A DNA stretch of 64,000 bases from Onchocerca volvulus (GCA_000499405.2 HG738140.1:11745560-11809559), one strand, 5' to 3'; shown: positions 24,104 through 36,788, numbered from the stretch's first letter. The notes: generated from the letters alone by a model not told the origin. A program made the numbers and translations.

Positions 24104-27100
24104 CTACTGAAGAAAATGTACCGTTATTTCTGGAACAAAATAACGGGTTCTCGTATGACGAGTAACGTCAGCAAACAACTGAAGACTTGAGAAGTCGTGG
24201 GCATGAAATAAAATTGCACTGTGCAGAGAATGAAGGAAAACACGGTTACAAAAATTCAATTGAATTTCTGGTCCTGGGTCACCAAGCAAAGCCTACAACA
24301 GAGCAAGTATAGAAATCGAGATTCTTTTATAGGTAATGAAGTCCTTTCGTTCCAAAATGTCTTGCAGTTAATTTCATAAATTTTCATCTTTCAGAAATGA
24401 AGAAAGATTCGCGTAGCATATTATCTGTTGGTATAATGTAAAGACATATCTGATATATTTAGGCAAAAAAAAAAAAAATTATTCAAATTAAAATAAAAAT
24501 AAAGAGTAAATCAAAAAATATATATATATAATGCTAAGTAATTTTAATTTTAATTATTCGAGAAAAATTCCTTACTTTTATGCAAAATTGAACACTATAT
24601 GCAAGAGAGTCGATAAAATAGCCACCTTCCATCAATACGCACAATGGTGAACCGACTGCGGTAGCAGCATCGAGAACTAGTTTCGTCATCCAGTAGTATC
24701 CCGCGGGACTTACATTCATATTTCCTTCTTCGTCACCTGATAGTAATGACACAAATTTTTTATTAAGCAAAAGCTAGTACTACTAATGAATAGACAAATT
24801 ATTGAGAAAATATTAACGGTAAATCCATCAAAAATCCGAATACATACCAAAAGCAGCATCAAATCCAGATGAAATTAGAATCAAACTCGGCATAAAATCG
24901 TGAATTATAGGGACAACAAAATGTTGCATAAATGCAATATATTCTGAATCACCCATACCAATAGCATTCAAAGGCACATTGATCGTATTTTTATCTGCAA
25001 ATCCAGGACCATTAGCTGTAGATCGGGATTAATCACGATAAAATAACTTAATTCAATATATTGAAAGTAGTTTAAATCACATGATCAAATCGCGCAGATT
25101 TTGATCGGATTGTTCTAGTAATACAGCGTGAAAGATCACAAGGTTTCTCAAAACTCAAGGAATAAGGAAACTTGCATTCATGAGAGATAGCACTTTCAGG
25201 CAAGTGAGGCCAAAATAAGCCATGTTGGTAACGATGTATTGATATCAGTTTGATTTTTGAATCGTCTTCAATAGCATACTGTGTTCCTTGACCAGCATGA
25301 ACATCCCAATCAACTATTAAAACCTTTTCCACACCGAGAGCCCGGGCCTAAAAATAGTAATAAACTTACTCCAATAGATAAAATGGAAAGTTTACAGAAA
25401 AATCATAAACCGTAGTTATAAAAACGAAGAGTTGAAATTTAAGAATCAATATGATATCACAAATATTATGATTATTTACCACAAAAAAAGATCTCTTTGA
25501 TGTCTCTTTGATGTTTAATTATAGAATTTCTTGATTCGGATCCAGTAAAGAAGCAAGTGTTGCAATTTTGCACTTTTTTTAGATAAATCTAATCATCTAT
25601 CATTAATTGCTTACATATTCTGCACAAAAGTATTTCCGTTATTAATTATTCAATTATAAATCTATGGTTTCAACTGAAACTTGAATCTTAGAACCTTGCT
25701 AATTATGTAAGCAATTTATGAAAAACGTGAAAAAAAATCGGTTGCTTTGAATACCTTCTTAGCACAAATGGCCACATTATTGAATATGCAAAAACCGCAT
25801 GCTTTTTCGCGTGATGCGTGATGACCTGGTGGTCGAATTGCTGCGAACGATGAACTGTTTCTGAAGAATTCAGAATTAATTTTCGCCGAAAAACTGCTCA
25901 AAGTACGACAGAAATTGAGTAACTAGAAATCACACTTTTTGAATTCCTTACTTATCTGATCTAAATTCCTATCATATTGTAGATTATTTTAAATGATGCA
26001 TGATAACGCTTCCAGCATTAAATCTCATTCCATATTCCAGCATGTTGTGATTTCAAGTCCTAAATCAGCGATTTCTTTAAGCATTTACAAACAGAGAATC
26101 CAACGAAGGAATACCTATGAAATGATAAAACATTTAACAAAAGAATGACCAAAATGTAAATTCTTCAGACTTGAAACAGTCAATATCACTTTTATATTTT
26201 TCAAATTCAACATAAACGCTATCGTTAAAAACAAATAAAATTCACATTATCAAAAAAAAAAAGGATTACCTTTCTGTTTCTGAAAGAACAGCCTCCATAG
26301 CTTTTAATGCAATACCAACACTTAACGCAGCTGCTTCGTAAGAATAATTATTAAAATATACCTCTTCAAAAGTTGAAGCAACTTTTTCCAACTCCTCCTA
26401 AATTTCAACAAAACAAATTCTTGATTGAATTGAACTCCATTCAGCCAACATGGCATTCTCGATACGAACAAATTATAGATAATGTTCTTCCTCCATATGC
26501 ATCGGAAAAATTCTGCTAGGATTCAGAAAGTCTGATTTATCATTAGTTTAATAGACAATAAAATTGAACGATGTATTGGATTAGAAATTTAGTCTCTTTT
26601 GAAAATTATTTCTGCCATATTTTTTAAAATAAATATTTAAAAATAAAAGAAAAAAACTTTACAAGGTTCATGTTCTGTGTTTCCATAATCCGTTCAATAT
26701 ATAATCGGCTATGAACTAAGCAAAGATCCTCTAAATCGGCTTTCTTGGGCTTCAGATACGTACATCGGTTTAACAGACCTGAATCCTGGAATTTTTGCTC
26801 CTTAATATCATACGAAGGCAACGTTTACTTCTTTCCGTGTTTCCACAAGTTCCCTTATTTAAAATACTGTAGAAAACCTTTAAAGTACATAAAATTCAAC
26901 AAATTTGATAAAATTATAAGGAATTTTTTTAATTTATTAAATTTGGAAAGTGATAGTTAAAATTTTATTTGATTTAAGATGAAAAAAAAAAAAAAAAAGA
27001 AACAAAACGAAAATTTTACAGGAAAATTAAACTGTTGAAACCTCAAGTTTTTCAAGAACAGCACCGAGCCGTCCTGGATGCTCCAAATGATAATCATCCC

Positions 27101-27161
27101 ATTCACATCGATGCTTCAACATCATTCTATCTGTACCAAAGTATACCTTTCGTTGTTCCAT
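24104..27161 (-). CDS. Class II-type histone deacetylase (HDAC6/10-like single domain)
   Basis: Eight exons, 27161-27042, 26785-26663, 26397-26270, 25860-25755, 25347-25194, 25015-24848, 24736-24576 and 24292-24104, give 382 residues, about one deacetylase domain. Motifs in order: [31 protein letters not shown] with the catalytic His137-His138, [23 protein letters not shown] with zinc ligands Asp174 and His176, [14 protein letters not shown] with the third ligand Asp263, SPAGYYWMT, and MEGGY with the transition-state Tyr306. It should remove acetyl groups from lysines of histones or other proteins. The residue after His176 is Ala where most relatives have a second His. The donor of exon 5 (GAAA|GTGCTA) was chosen because it keeps frame and family spacing. 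No zinc finger or second domain follows. Confidence 0.9.
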
Positions 27162-27401
27162 TTTTCAATGTCTCTTCTTTCTATAATATCTTTTATTATA
27201 AGTTATTGTAACCATATCAAGTTTCGCTATCGCAAAATACTATCAGAATAATACTAGCAGATGATGATGGCAGATGTTGCAACCATATTGACGAATTTTC
27301 CACCGACGTTATCCCATGATGTTATCAGATAATTCTACTCAACAGCTTGGTAATGTAGTTAAACGTCAGGCTCAAATACAAGCATAAGTCTGGCATAATT
27401 A
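27162..27401. other. Upstream flank of the deacetylase gene
   Basis: Likely promoter region of the - strand deacetylase gene, ending at the left direct repeat. No coding sequence seen. Confidence 0.4.
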
Positions 27402-27718
27402 TCTAGCCTTAATTATCAGAGCTGTCCCTTCCGCACAAGTTGTAGTCTCGATGCTTAACCTGAATTCATATAATTCGTAGAACAAATTGCAGTAGCTTTC
27501 TGACTTTCGCTGGAAATACACTTGCGTATTGTGACTGTTTACGTAGGCTTGACTTATACAAGAAAACTTTATGTTCCTAAACATAAGAATAATTAATGAT
27601 ATGGACTCCGATGAGTATCTGCAAGTGAGCTATCACTGTCCTGAGATGATATGATGACCCAAAATCTTCTAAACATTTCTTTTTACTATCTCATCTATTC
27701 ACTACGGAACTATTCAAA
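27402..27718. repeat. Left copy of a 317-bp direct repeat flanking the retroelement
   Basis: Matches 34073-34389 in the same orientation with about a dozen differences by eye; weaker similarity continues for about 20 bp to the right. Position on both sides of a + strand BEL/Pao pol suggests long terminal repeats. Against this, the - strand holds an open stretch of about 58 codons (around SCISQAYVNSHNTQVYF, with five cysteines' worth of spacing unlike an LTR) after a TTATGTTTAG acceptor. In this copy the sequence at the possible donor is AAG|GC. Confidence 0.85.
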
Positions 27719-28059
27719 ATGAACTTATTTGCTTAGATAATATTATACATAATATACTGATTCGCTAGATGATATTATGGAAAATATTAGTTGCATCAAG
27801 CAAATGAGAATTCGTGATATTTTCACTGAACATCAGGAAAAAGCATTCATTTCAAAAAAATTTCTATGGCTATGTGAAAAAGTGGATCTTCAGTATGATG
27901 TTGCAAAGCACAAGGTCCCCAAATAACAATGTGTTGATTGAAGTAGCATCTGTCTTACAAGAAATGTACGTGTTTTCAGCTAATAAAAAGACTATAAAGT
28001 ATATGTATAAAGTGATAAGGAAAAAGGCGACGAAGTTAATCAGTGATTGTCGATGTTTT

Positions 28060-28462
28060 ATGAAAAGTGTAGGGTTTAATTTTTCATTGATACTTCTTCT
28101 GATATTTGGTCTTTCATATCAAGAGTATGCTGATTGTCCTTCTTTTGTAAAGAGCAATACTTGGTTTGAAGCAATACTTGCCGACAATTGGGTAAAAGAA
28201 ACTAAGATAATAGCAATGAAAGATCAACTGAGTGAATGGCTATTTCAATCCTAAAATTAGTTTATGTGCTTACGATGGAAAAAGTTGCAGTTATGCACAA
28301 AGCATAGATGCTGAAAAATCAACAGCAACTTTTGTCGATTGGAAAGAAGATAAGATGTTCGTTTGGGCAAAAATGGGGAAAGGCCTTGAATGGGAACGGG
28401 CAGAGGGTGTCATTGGCAGTGACATGTCTGATGAAGAAAAATTCAATGTATTTTCTACATGA
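28060..28462 (+). pseudogene. Broken gene for a putative secreted protein inside the element
   Basis: An ATG at 28060 opens a frame beginning with a signal peptide (MKSVGFNFSLILLLIFGLS) and then CPSFVKSNTWFEAILADNW, ending at a TAA near 28252. A second frame, open from about 28232 to 28462, carries on with ISLCAYDGKSC, FVDWKEDKMFVWAKMG and EGVIGSDMSDEE. The two overlap by about 20 bases one base out of register, with no intron that would join them, so a frameshift is the simplest reading. Composition is clearly coding-like in both halves. It does not resemble gag. It may be a captured host gene or an envelope-like accessory ORF; no family recognised. Confidence 0.45.
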
Positions 28463-28737
28463 ACAAAAATGGGAAATCTTACAGTATCTTTCTTGAATTC
28501 TGCATCCATTGTTTCTCCAGTGTATCTACGTTATACATTAGATTGATGAAGTCATTGCACAATTAATAAGTAAGAAATATAGAACACAAAAAAAAAGCAG
28601 CAACTGCTTTAAGAATTGATCAACCTAAAGTATCTTAAATGCAGAAATCTCATCCTGAAAAAAGGTGTCACATGAAAGTATTAAATTCCTGTTTTTCGCT
28701 ATTTTCAGCTAAAATGTTAGTTTTGTTTGGCAATCTC

Positions 28738-29600
28738 GATTAAGCTTCCAAAAAAAAAAAAAAAACTTTAAAAAGTTCAGTTTCGAACATATGGTTTACT
28801 TTAAGGGGTAAAATGAAATATAGAACATTTTAACTTCCTCAATTTCAGAAACATTTCTATACAATATTGATTTAGGCTTTGAGAAAAAAAAAATTTTAAA
28901 GACAGAATCAAAAGAACTGAATGAAAGTTTAAAAAGAACATTCGCTGAAAATAAAAAATTAAGACAAATGGCATGGCAAATTATTGACTGTTTAAAAATA
29001 TAAAAACCAATAAAGGAATTTCAAATGTTCCCCGATTTATCATTTATAAAATACATTCTTTCCTACTTTAAGTTCTAAAATTTACATTTCTCTCTATCAA
29101 TTCTTTGTAAAAAAGAGAAAAGAAAAACTGATAAACTATGATACATTCACTAAATTTCAAATAAGCATTCTCCAATAAATATATATAAATAATTTTCTAG
29201 AAGCTGCAACAGTTCATCTTGCGCTATTTTACTTTTTTAAATTTTAACAACTTGCGAAAAAAAGAAAATAACAGTTTTGAAAAAATTTTCCACAATATCG
29301 ATTAAGCTTCCAAAAAAAAAACCCTTACAAGGTTTAGAGGCAAAATGAAATATAGAATATTTTAATCTCCTCAATTTCAAAAATATTGCTATACAATATC
29401 GATTTAGACTTTGAGAAAAAAAATTAAAAGAACTGGATGAAATTTTACAGGACATTCGCTGAAAATAAAAAATTAAGACAAATGACACGGCAAATTACTG
29501 ACTATTTAAAAATATAAAAACCAATAAAAGCATTTCAAATGTACTACGATTTATCATTTTTAAAATATATTCTTATCAATCATTTATAAAATATATTCTT
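28738..29600 (+). repeat. Imperfect tandem duplication with a period of about 560 bp
   Basis: The block from 28738 to about 29060 (starting tcgattaagcttccaaaaaa) recurs from 29299 to about 29600 with many substitutions and small deletions. The shared core includes cattcgctgaaaataaaaaattaagacaaatg. Confidence 0.85.
28849..29003 (+). CDS. Possible terminal coiled-coil exon within the duplicated block
   Basis: After a CAATTTCAG acceptor one frame is open for 51 codons to a TAA. It is rich in Glu, Lys and Leu with heptad-like spacing (ESKELNESLKRTFAENKKL) and ends WQIIDCLKI. In the second copy (from about 29388) the acceptor has become CAATTTCAA and in-frame stops appear, so only the first copy could be used. 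No upstream exon with matching phase was identified. Confidence 0.3.
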
Positions 29601-30084
29601 ATTATTTATAAAATATATAAAATATATTCTTTAAGATTTTGAAAAAACGAACATTTACAACTGTTAGAATCTTTCAATAACATATATATCTATAATTTTT
29701 TGCAGTACCAACAGTTCAGCAAGCATTCAATTCTCGAATTGTACTTCTATCAAGATTTCAAAACAATAGGTAAAAACTTTCGAAATTTAAGATTTTGAAT
29801 AAGCGAATATTTACGACTGTAGAAAACGACGTAGACGAGAAGGAATGGCATGGAGACTATACGATCAAAATAGACATGAATGAATAACGTGAAGAAAGAT
29901 TATGGACAAGTACAAACGTTAATGAATGACGTGAAAAGATTTGTGATAATAGTATCAGACACTCTTACAAATTTTATGCTAATAGTAACACGCCAACTTA
30001 TTATCTCATTCGTCGTTTTAATAAAATATCACAATCATTTAACAGTCTCGGTACTTACTGAATCCGAACAATTTACTCTATAAA

Positions 30085-33000
30085 ATTCACTTACAGCATA
30101 TGATGACAATTTCAGAGAATTAGATTCTGGTCATCTGCTATTGCGATCAAAAGTTGGTCCAATAATTGCGGAAAATGGCTATATAAGCAAACTTTCCGGC
30201 AACAACACAATATGCTCTTCTAACGCAACGATCGAAGTAAATTTTGTTTCGGAATTAAAAAGATTTTGGGAATTAGAAATGATAGACATTCACGAATTTC
30301 CCAATGCTGGCGATGATGATGAAGCGTTAAAGCATTTCAAAGGGACGGTACCAAGTACGTTGGTCTTGGAAATATTCAAAACACAAATTAAGTAACAATT
30401 ACAGATTATGAATCGGATGTTTAAAAGCCTAGTCAAACGCTTGAAACATAAATCAATTCTCGGTTCATATCATGAAACAATCGAAGAATAACGGCAATCC
30501 GACATAATCGAAGAGGTGCACCCAAACGATGAGATTGAGATTATACACTATCTACCACATCATGAAGTATTAACTCCAAGCAAAGTGACAACAAAATTGA
30601 AAATTGTCTATGATACCTCTGCACATCTCAACGGATTCAAAAACTTGAACGAAGCATTATATGCGGCCCAATCATGTTATCAGACCAAGTAGGGATATTA
30701 TTACGTTTTCGCACAATGAAAATAATGATAATCGCTGATATCAAGAAAGCATTTTTACAATTAGAATTACATCTGGAAGAAAGACATTGTACTCGTTCTC
30801 TTTGGTAAAATGATATAAGATCGCAGATGATGAAAATATAAAATGTTATCGTTTCGAAAGAATACCTTTTGGAGTGATTTCATCGCCATTCTTACTATCA
30901 GTTGAATTGTCATTTGGAAAATCACGGATGCACAATGGCAAGCGAAATAAAAAAGAATCTATATGTTGACAATGTTATTATATTTGCAGATAGAACAGAT
31001 GAAGCTTTCATTAGTATGAGGAAATGAAAAGCATTTTTGGGGAAGCCTCAATGAATATCAGAAAATTTCTTTCTAAAACTGAAAAATTCAATAAACGGAT
31101 ATCCGTCTGTAATCAAGGCAAAACAAATAAAGATTTTCGTGGACTTAAATGGATAATGGATTCACAATCTAGATGTTATTTGAATAACATTAAAGCCATG
31201 GGTCGGAAGTAAAATAATCAAAAGAATAATTTTACAATTCTTTGCTTCACAATATGACCATTAAATTTTTAGTTCTTTCAATAATACAATTCAAACTATT
31301 TATTCAATATCTCTGGAAAAAAAAGCAAATCACGGGATCAAGTTTTGAACGAAGAAGATGAACAACATAGGACTCATTAAGGACTGGCCAACAAATATTA
31401 TAGATTTATCAGGAATGGCGATAACAACCTCATCACAAACGGATATTTATGTATTTACAGACGCATCAAATGCCGCTTTTTCATCGGCTGTGTATGTATT
31501 TAATTAGGAGAACCAAGGCATAAACCCAAAATTGATTTTTAATTTTAAATCTCGAATCACTCCAATTAAGGGCATATCAGTACCCAGACCCGAATTGTTA
31601 TCCATATTGATTGGGTGAGAACAGCTCAATTTGTACTGAAACAGTCAGAAATGAAGAAAAACCATGTTACACTAAGGATTGTATTCTCAGCAAAAAAGAG
31701 GGGTGAGATTCCAAATATGCGCTATATTGGATTAAGAATTATACAAAACTATTCCCACAATTTGTCCAAAATCGAGTCGAAGAAATTCGAAAGGCAAAGT
31801 AAAGTTTGTTTTTCCTTATGTACCAAGTGAGCAAAATCCAGTAGTCATAGCTACGAAAGGCCTTCTACTGAAAAAACTCCGAAATTACAAGCTGTGGTGG
31901 AAGGGACCTAACGGTTAGAAAAGGAATCGAAATTTTGATGGTAAAACAATTCAATTCGTTACTGTACATCGTTTTAGTAAGTATAAAAGATTATTGAGAG
32001 CAACGGTGTGGGCTCTTCGATTTATCAAACTAACTCATAATAAAGAATTACTGTGGTTACGATCATTGTCCACAAAAGGGATTCATATGACCAAGGATGA
32101 CTATGAGATAGAATGGTAATTGATCCGGCAAGCGCAATACATGGAACCTATACCAAGATGAAACTAACAAAATATGGAGATCAAAGAGTCGTCTTGAGAA
32201 TTCGGAATTAGACAGTGAAAACAAATATCCTATTTGCCAAATCATAACACCATTAATAGTGTTTATATTACGCAGGAATAGCTCATACTTTGTGTGAATT
32301 AAGACGCAAATTTTGGATTCCTAAGGGACGATCAAACGGTTATATCATCATGTATGGGTTATAGGCGCTCGAGAGCTAAACCATTCAAACTAACAGAAAT
32401 GCCAAACCTTCCCGAAACACGAGTGAAGCGGTCAAGAACCTTCGAAAGGACTAGTTTAGATTACATAGGTCCGCTTTCAATCAGATCTGATAGTGGAATA
32501 GTAAAGAGATGGAGAGCTCTTTTTACATGTTTTACCACGAGAGCTGTACATCTTGAAATAGTCGAGAATTTAACTGCCGAAAGTTTTTTGCATATCTTGA
32601 GAAGATTTGTCGCTAGACACAGGTATCCAGATTTAGTCCTGAGCGATAACGCCGGCCAATCCCGATTAGTATTTAGAATCCTTATGGAAGAAAACGCTAA
32701 TTTCCTAGCCGCAAAGGGCACTGTATGAAAAAACATAATACCCAAAGCACCATGCGGTGGAGGTGTATATGAACGAATTATCGGATCACCAAACGAGTCC
32801 TAAGGAGAGCAATAGGCAGGAAACTTTTAAAGGAAAGAGAATTAATAACTTTAATAGTATAAAACGAAGCAATACGAAATTCTCGCCCATTGACTTATGT
32901 AGGATTTGATGACTACGTCCAACTGATTTTTTTTCACCTAATGTTTCATTAAACATTCCAACAAATGCTGATAGTGAAGATAATGACGAATATACTTCAT

Positions 33001-33330
33001 ATTCATTAAACACTAAGAACAAACTACTCAAGTATTGTTCAGTTCTTTCCATCATTGGATCTTTTCTGGAAAATGTGGAAGGAGGAATATCTCACTAGCC
33101 TTCGAGAACGTACACAAAGGGAACTGACTTCCCCAAAATAGTAGAAAGGCGAACTCACATGAGAATGAAATAGTTCCCTTAAATGAACCTGAAATATCTC
33201 ACGGTATATGGCAATTAGCTAGAATAAAGAAAATCAAACGAAGAATGGGTGGAAAAATAAGAAGCGCAACAATACAACTACCAATAGAAAACAACTCGGT
33301 AGATCAATCAGTGCGCTATAAGCAGAACCC
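30085..33330 (+). pseudogene. BEL/Pao polyprotein (pol) remnant
   Basis: Pieces of one polyprotein are readable in changing frames. At 30141-30395 there is SKVGPIIAENGY and KRFWELEMIDI with DDDEALKHF, typical of the protease-RT junction. At 30600-30980 reverse transcriptase shows [39 protein letters not shown] and the active-site box as YVDN (30963-30974). At 31440-31620 RNase H shows FTDASNAAFSSAVYV and GISVPRPELL. At 32270-32760 integrase shows HTLCELRRKFWIPKGR, TSLDYIGPL and LSDNAG, with 32354-32728 still open. At 32880-33320 the C-terminus shows RPLTYVGFDD, GIWQLARIKKIKR and GGKIRSATI. Many stops and frameshifts; not functional. Confidence 0.9.
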
Positions 33331-33504
33331 CGGAATGACCTGACAATATCAATAGTAGAGGAATCAAAACGAAGAACGATCATCCGAAGAACTAGAAGTG
33401 CGAAGAAGCAGCACATAGACACAGAAGCACACACAGCACACAGAAGCAGCACATAGACACACAGCACGCAGCACCGCACATGACCTTTACCTTCGCAAAT
33501 TTTC

Positions 33505-33790
33505 CCTTCCTGTGGACTTTGGTAGCGGGAGTCGGGAATTCCGAGAGAAACATCGTAATATCAGTTGTATAATTCAATCATTTTTGTCGTTCTGAATTGT
33601 TGTTTTGATGTGCAATCAATAATTCAAATTTTGTAGTCTAGCTCATGCGCCAATAAAGGCGTGCTCTCATGACTAATAATCTCTTGTAGATCAAGCTATA
33701 TCATTATCCTCTCTCTAAAAATGAGTCCTCAGTATAGAATCATTTTCAAGGATTTGTGATCACAAGGTCCGATGTTTAGTAGGTCAGGAT
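33505..33790 (+). promoter_or_regulatory. Possible 3' LTR or polyadenylation region of the element
   Basis: Directly after the pol remnant comes a GC-richer block starting tgtggactttggtagcggga, with an AATAAA at about 33650 followed by gcgtgctctcatgac. This layout resembles a BEL/Pao LTR with its R region. No matching copy is seen at the left side, so the call is tentative. Confidence 0.3.
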
Positions 33791-34072
33791 ATTCAGTCTC
33801 TTCTTTGTTTTGTTGATATGATTAATATTATAATTGCCGTATTCGTGTCGTGTTATCAAAGTTTATAAAATGTTTAATCACCCACGTTTGAAATTCAACC
33901 GCACTTCAATTTGGTTTCCGCTTCTGCATCTGTATCTTTTGAGCAAGAATAAAAGTTTACATAAATCCGACTGGTCACGCAGCGCAATTAATCACGACCG
34001 CAAAGGTAAGATCATTAACTGTCAAACCTCAAATTAAAAGTTATTTTTCTTTTAAAAATTAGACTACATAAG

Positions 34073-34389
34073 TCTAACCTTAATTATCAGAGCTGTCCCT
34101 TCCACACAAGTTGTAGTCTCGATGCTTAACCTGAATTCATATAATTCATAGAACAAATTGCAGTAGCTTTCTGACTTTCGCTGGAAATACACTTGCGTAT
34201 TGTGACTGTTTACGTAGGCTTGACTTATACAAGAAAACTTTATGTTCCTAAACATAAGAATAATTAATGATATGGACTCCGATGAGTATCTGCAAGTGAG
34301 CCGTCGCTGTCCTGAGATGATATGATAACCCAAAATCTTCTAAACATTCCCTTTTACTGTCTCATCTATTCACCACGGAACAATTCAAA
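34073..34389. repeat. Right copy of the 317-bp direct repeat
   Basis: Partner of 27402-27718. On the - strand the shared open stretch ends at AAG|GTTAGA, a usable splice donor that the left copy lacks. The coding-frame differences between copies include one silent change and one Ala/Val change. Confidence 0.85.
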
Positions 34390-36353
34390 TTTGAAATTTA
34401 TCTGCTTTAGAGCTGTTATATATTGATCGTTGCAGTTTTTTGGCATTCATTCAATTTTGATGTGTTGGTCACCTTTTTTTGTCCTATCGATGATTTCCCG
34501 GAGGTATTGCATTTCTGAAAATAACGTAGGGTACGTGAATAATAGGGGGTTGACGTTAGTCTGATCTTAGATCTGTCCTGTTAATTACTCAATTTAATTT
34601 ACATTTTTGGAATAACTTTGGTATATTAATCGATGTAGTTCATGACTTTCTGGATATCGACAATGGTTCTGCAAAGTTAGATAATCGTCATTACCACCAT
34701 GTTTGTCTCTATTGACTTTACCTTTGTCAACCAAAAATATAATAATGAAACAACTTTTACCGTCTTTTTTTTTGAAAGTTCTTCTTTTTCATCTGATGAA
34801 ACAGAAAACGAAATTGTATTTATACTACCATAATGAAACTCGTACATATCCCTATTATTATTATTATGTTTACTTTTTTGATTTTATCAAATTTAATATT
34901 ATGAACATAAGAATCTGCTCGCCGGATAGATCACCTTTGATACAATCCAGTCTATTATTAAATTTACTCTTAGTTTTTTAGTCCGTTATTAAATTCACTC
35001 TTACGTCAAGAATAAATGTGATAGTGGACTGAATTGTTACTTTTTCAAATGTTTTACTTACAATACATGTTTCACTTGAGATTTGCAAGCATTCAGAAAT
35101 TGTGGGAATATTGAAGCCACATTTTGCATGTTACTTGCAAAAACTGAGACATTTAGGCAACGTGTAATATGGACAAATAAGATGTTTTTCTATGCATAAA
35201 ATTTATTTTGCGATACATATGCGTAAATCTTATGTTAGATTTTTTTTTTTCTGTGAAAACTGGATGAGTAGATGTACACACAATAATGTGGATAGTTGGG
35301 ATTTTGCCGAGCGTACAATTAAGAATTTTGAGAACTGAATAAAAGTAAAGAATCAGATTTGTACTCATTTATTATTCCAAATTTTTTATCTCATAAAGCT
35401 GACATTAATATTGGTATATTTGCTATATAGGATGAGAACAGATATGACTTTATAAATATCTTTTTCTCAAACACAAATACGTACATTCAGTTTTCATTCT
35501 AAATTTTTTATCCCAGCAAGTTGCTAACATTCTAGACATCAACTACTTTTTATCCATTGATTCAAAATCTTCGCAAAATTAGTCATATTTTCATTGATTG
35601 AAGGCCATTAGGTTTTAAAAAAATTAAAACTATTCGACAAACAAAAACTGGAAAATCTTCATTATAAGATTTCTATTTATTGGTTGTTTGTATGCGTATT
35701 CTATTTGCTGCTAGTTACTGATTTCTCCTGGTACATTAAATTATCGAATCGATACTGCTAGATCCATTTGATGATATGAATGTAAAAATATTGATTTGAA
35801 GAAGTAGAACAGATAAATCAGTAAGTCAAATATATTCTTCAGAAAAATCGGAACTGGATTTGTTGTAATCCTACGAAGGATAGGCTATGATTGGTAGTAA
35901 GAAGTTTTTGAATTGTTCGATTTTTCAACATTTTTAAGTTTTGATTTAGTAGAAGATAGAAAGAGAAGAAAGGAGAAGGAATTCAAAGTTTTATTACTTA
36001 GTTTGTTGATTTTGTTGGCCAGCTTTATTAGTTCAATAGTATTTTAGAAGGTCAGGGATGAGAATGTTTCGCGATGTGATTTGAGCGCATTTATGCGATC
36101 TTAAATGCATGTTTTCGATATTTATATGCCGTCAATATATTCATATATGTTTGTTTACATTGTTAGAAAGATGCTTAATAGGATTTATTATTTTACGTGG
36201 ACTTTAACTAACCTTTGCGCACATTTTCTTAATTGATATTTTCTTAGCAGTGAGTGATATTTAATATATATATATATATATTTTGGTAATAATGACAATG
36301 AATTGAGTTGAATTGTTGTCAAATTTCAGTTATTTCGATTTGGGAAGATCGAA
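34390..36353. other. Intergenic; no supported gene
   Basis: AT-rich with Tyr/Leu-rich chance frames (for example 34703-34981). Ends in an (AT)n run near 36263-36280 and a CAAATTTCAG site at 36321-36330 that precedes the Sec61 beta start. Confidence 0.5.
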
Positions 36354-36788
36354 ATGTCTGATACAGGTCGTAGTCCGGGACGTGTAGCACGAGCTGGTAC
36401 CGGAGGAGCTACAATACGACAGAGACGTAGTGGTCCTTCTTCAGGTACTTTTTAATAACTTTTTCTAGTTCTCACTTATTTCATTTCCTAAAATTTTGGT
36501 GAAAACAATCTAAAAAAAGATAAACTTTTGATCCACTTCAAGTATCATTACATGTTTTTCCATCTGTTAACTCGTAGTTAATTGCTTACTTTTTGAATTT
36601 GTCTTATTTTAGGATCCGGACGTTCAACACGTGGTGGCGTAAGCAGTGGCGGTTTATGGCGTTTTTATACAGAAGATGCAACCGGCCTGAAAATTGGCCC
36701 AGTCCCAGTACTCGTCATGAGTCTCGTTTTCATAGCTTCTGTTTTCATATTACATATCTGGGGCAAGTATACCCGCTCACATCACTGA
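36354..36788 (+). CDS. sec-61.B: Sec61 beta, ER protein translocon subunit
   Basis: Two exons, 36354-36444 and 36613-36788, encode 88 residues, close to the usual length of 90 to 100. The N-terminal half is Gly/Ser/Arg-rich and cytosolic ([29 protein letters not shown]). Then comes the family block [20 protein letters not shown], a single tail-anchor membrane helix ([19 protein letters not shown]) and the short luminal end KYTRSHH. Sec61 beta joins Sec61 alpha and gamma in the channel that moves proteins into the endoplasmic reticulum. The ATG is 24 bases after a TTTCAG acceptor suited to a spliced leader. An AATAAA signal lies at 36852-36857. Confidence 0.97.

Larger units (their letters stand above)
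27402..34389 (+). mobile_element. Degenerate BEL/Pao LTR retrotransposon island
   Basis: Two 317-bp direct repeats enclose 6.35 kb containing recognisable but broken BEL/Pao pol sequence at 30.1-33.3 kb on the + strand, in the order protease edge, reverse transcriptase, RNase H, integrase. No gag is recognisable; its expected place (27.7-30.1 kb) instead holds a frameshifted signal-peptide ORF and a duplicated coiled-coil exon. Frameshifts and stops are frequent, so the element is not autonomous. The true borders depend on whether the 317-bp repeats are its LTRs. Confidence 0.7.

Noticed and set aside
32461..32745. 94-codon - strand frame
   Set aside because: Shadow of the integrase segment read on the + strand.
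33392..33577. Cysteine-rich - strand frame
   Set aside because: Arises from the short agcagcacatagacaca repeats at the end of the pol remnant.
34703..34981. 92-codon Tyr/Leu-rich frame on the + strand
   Set aside because: Low complexity from tat/tta runs; no supporting features.
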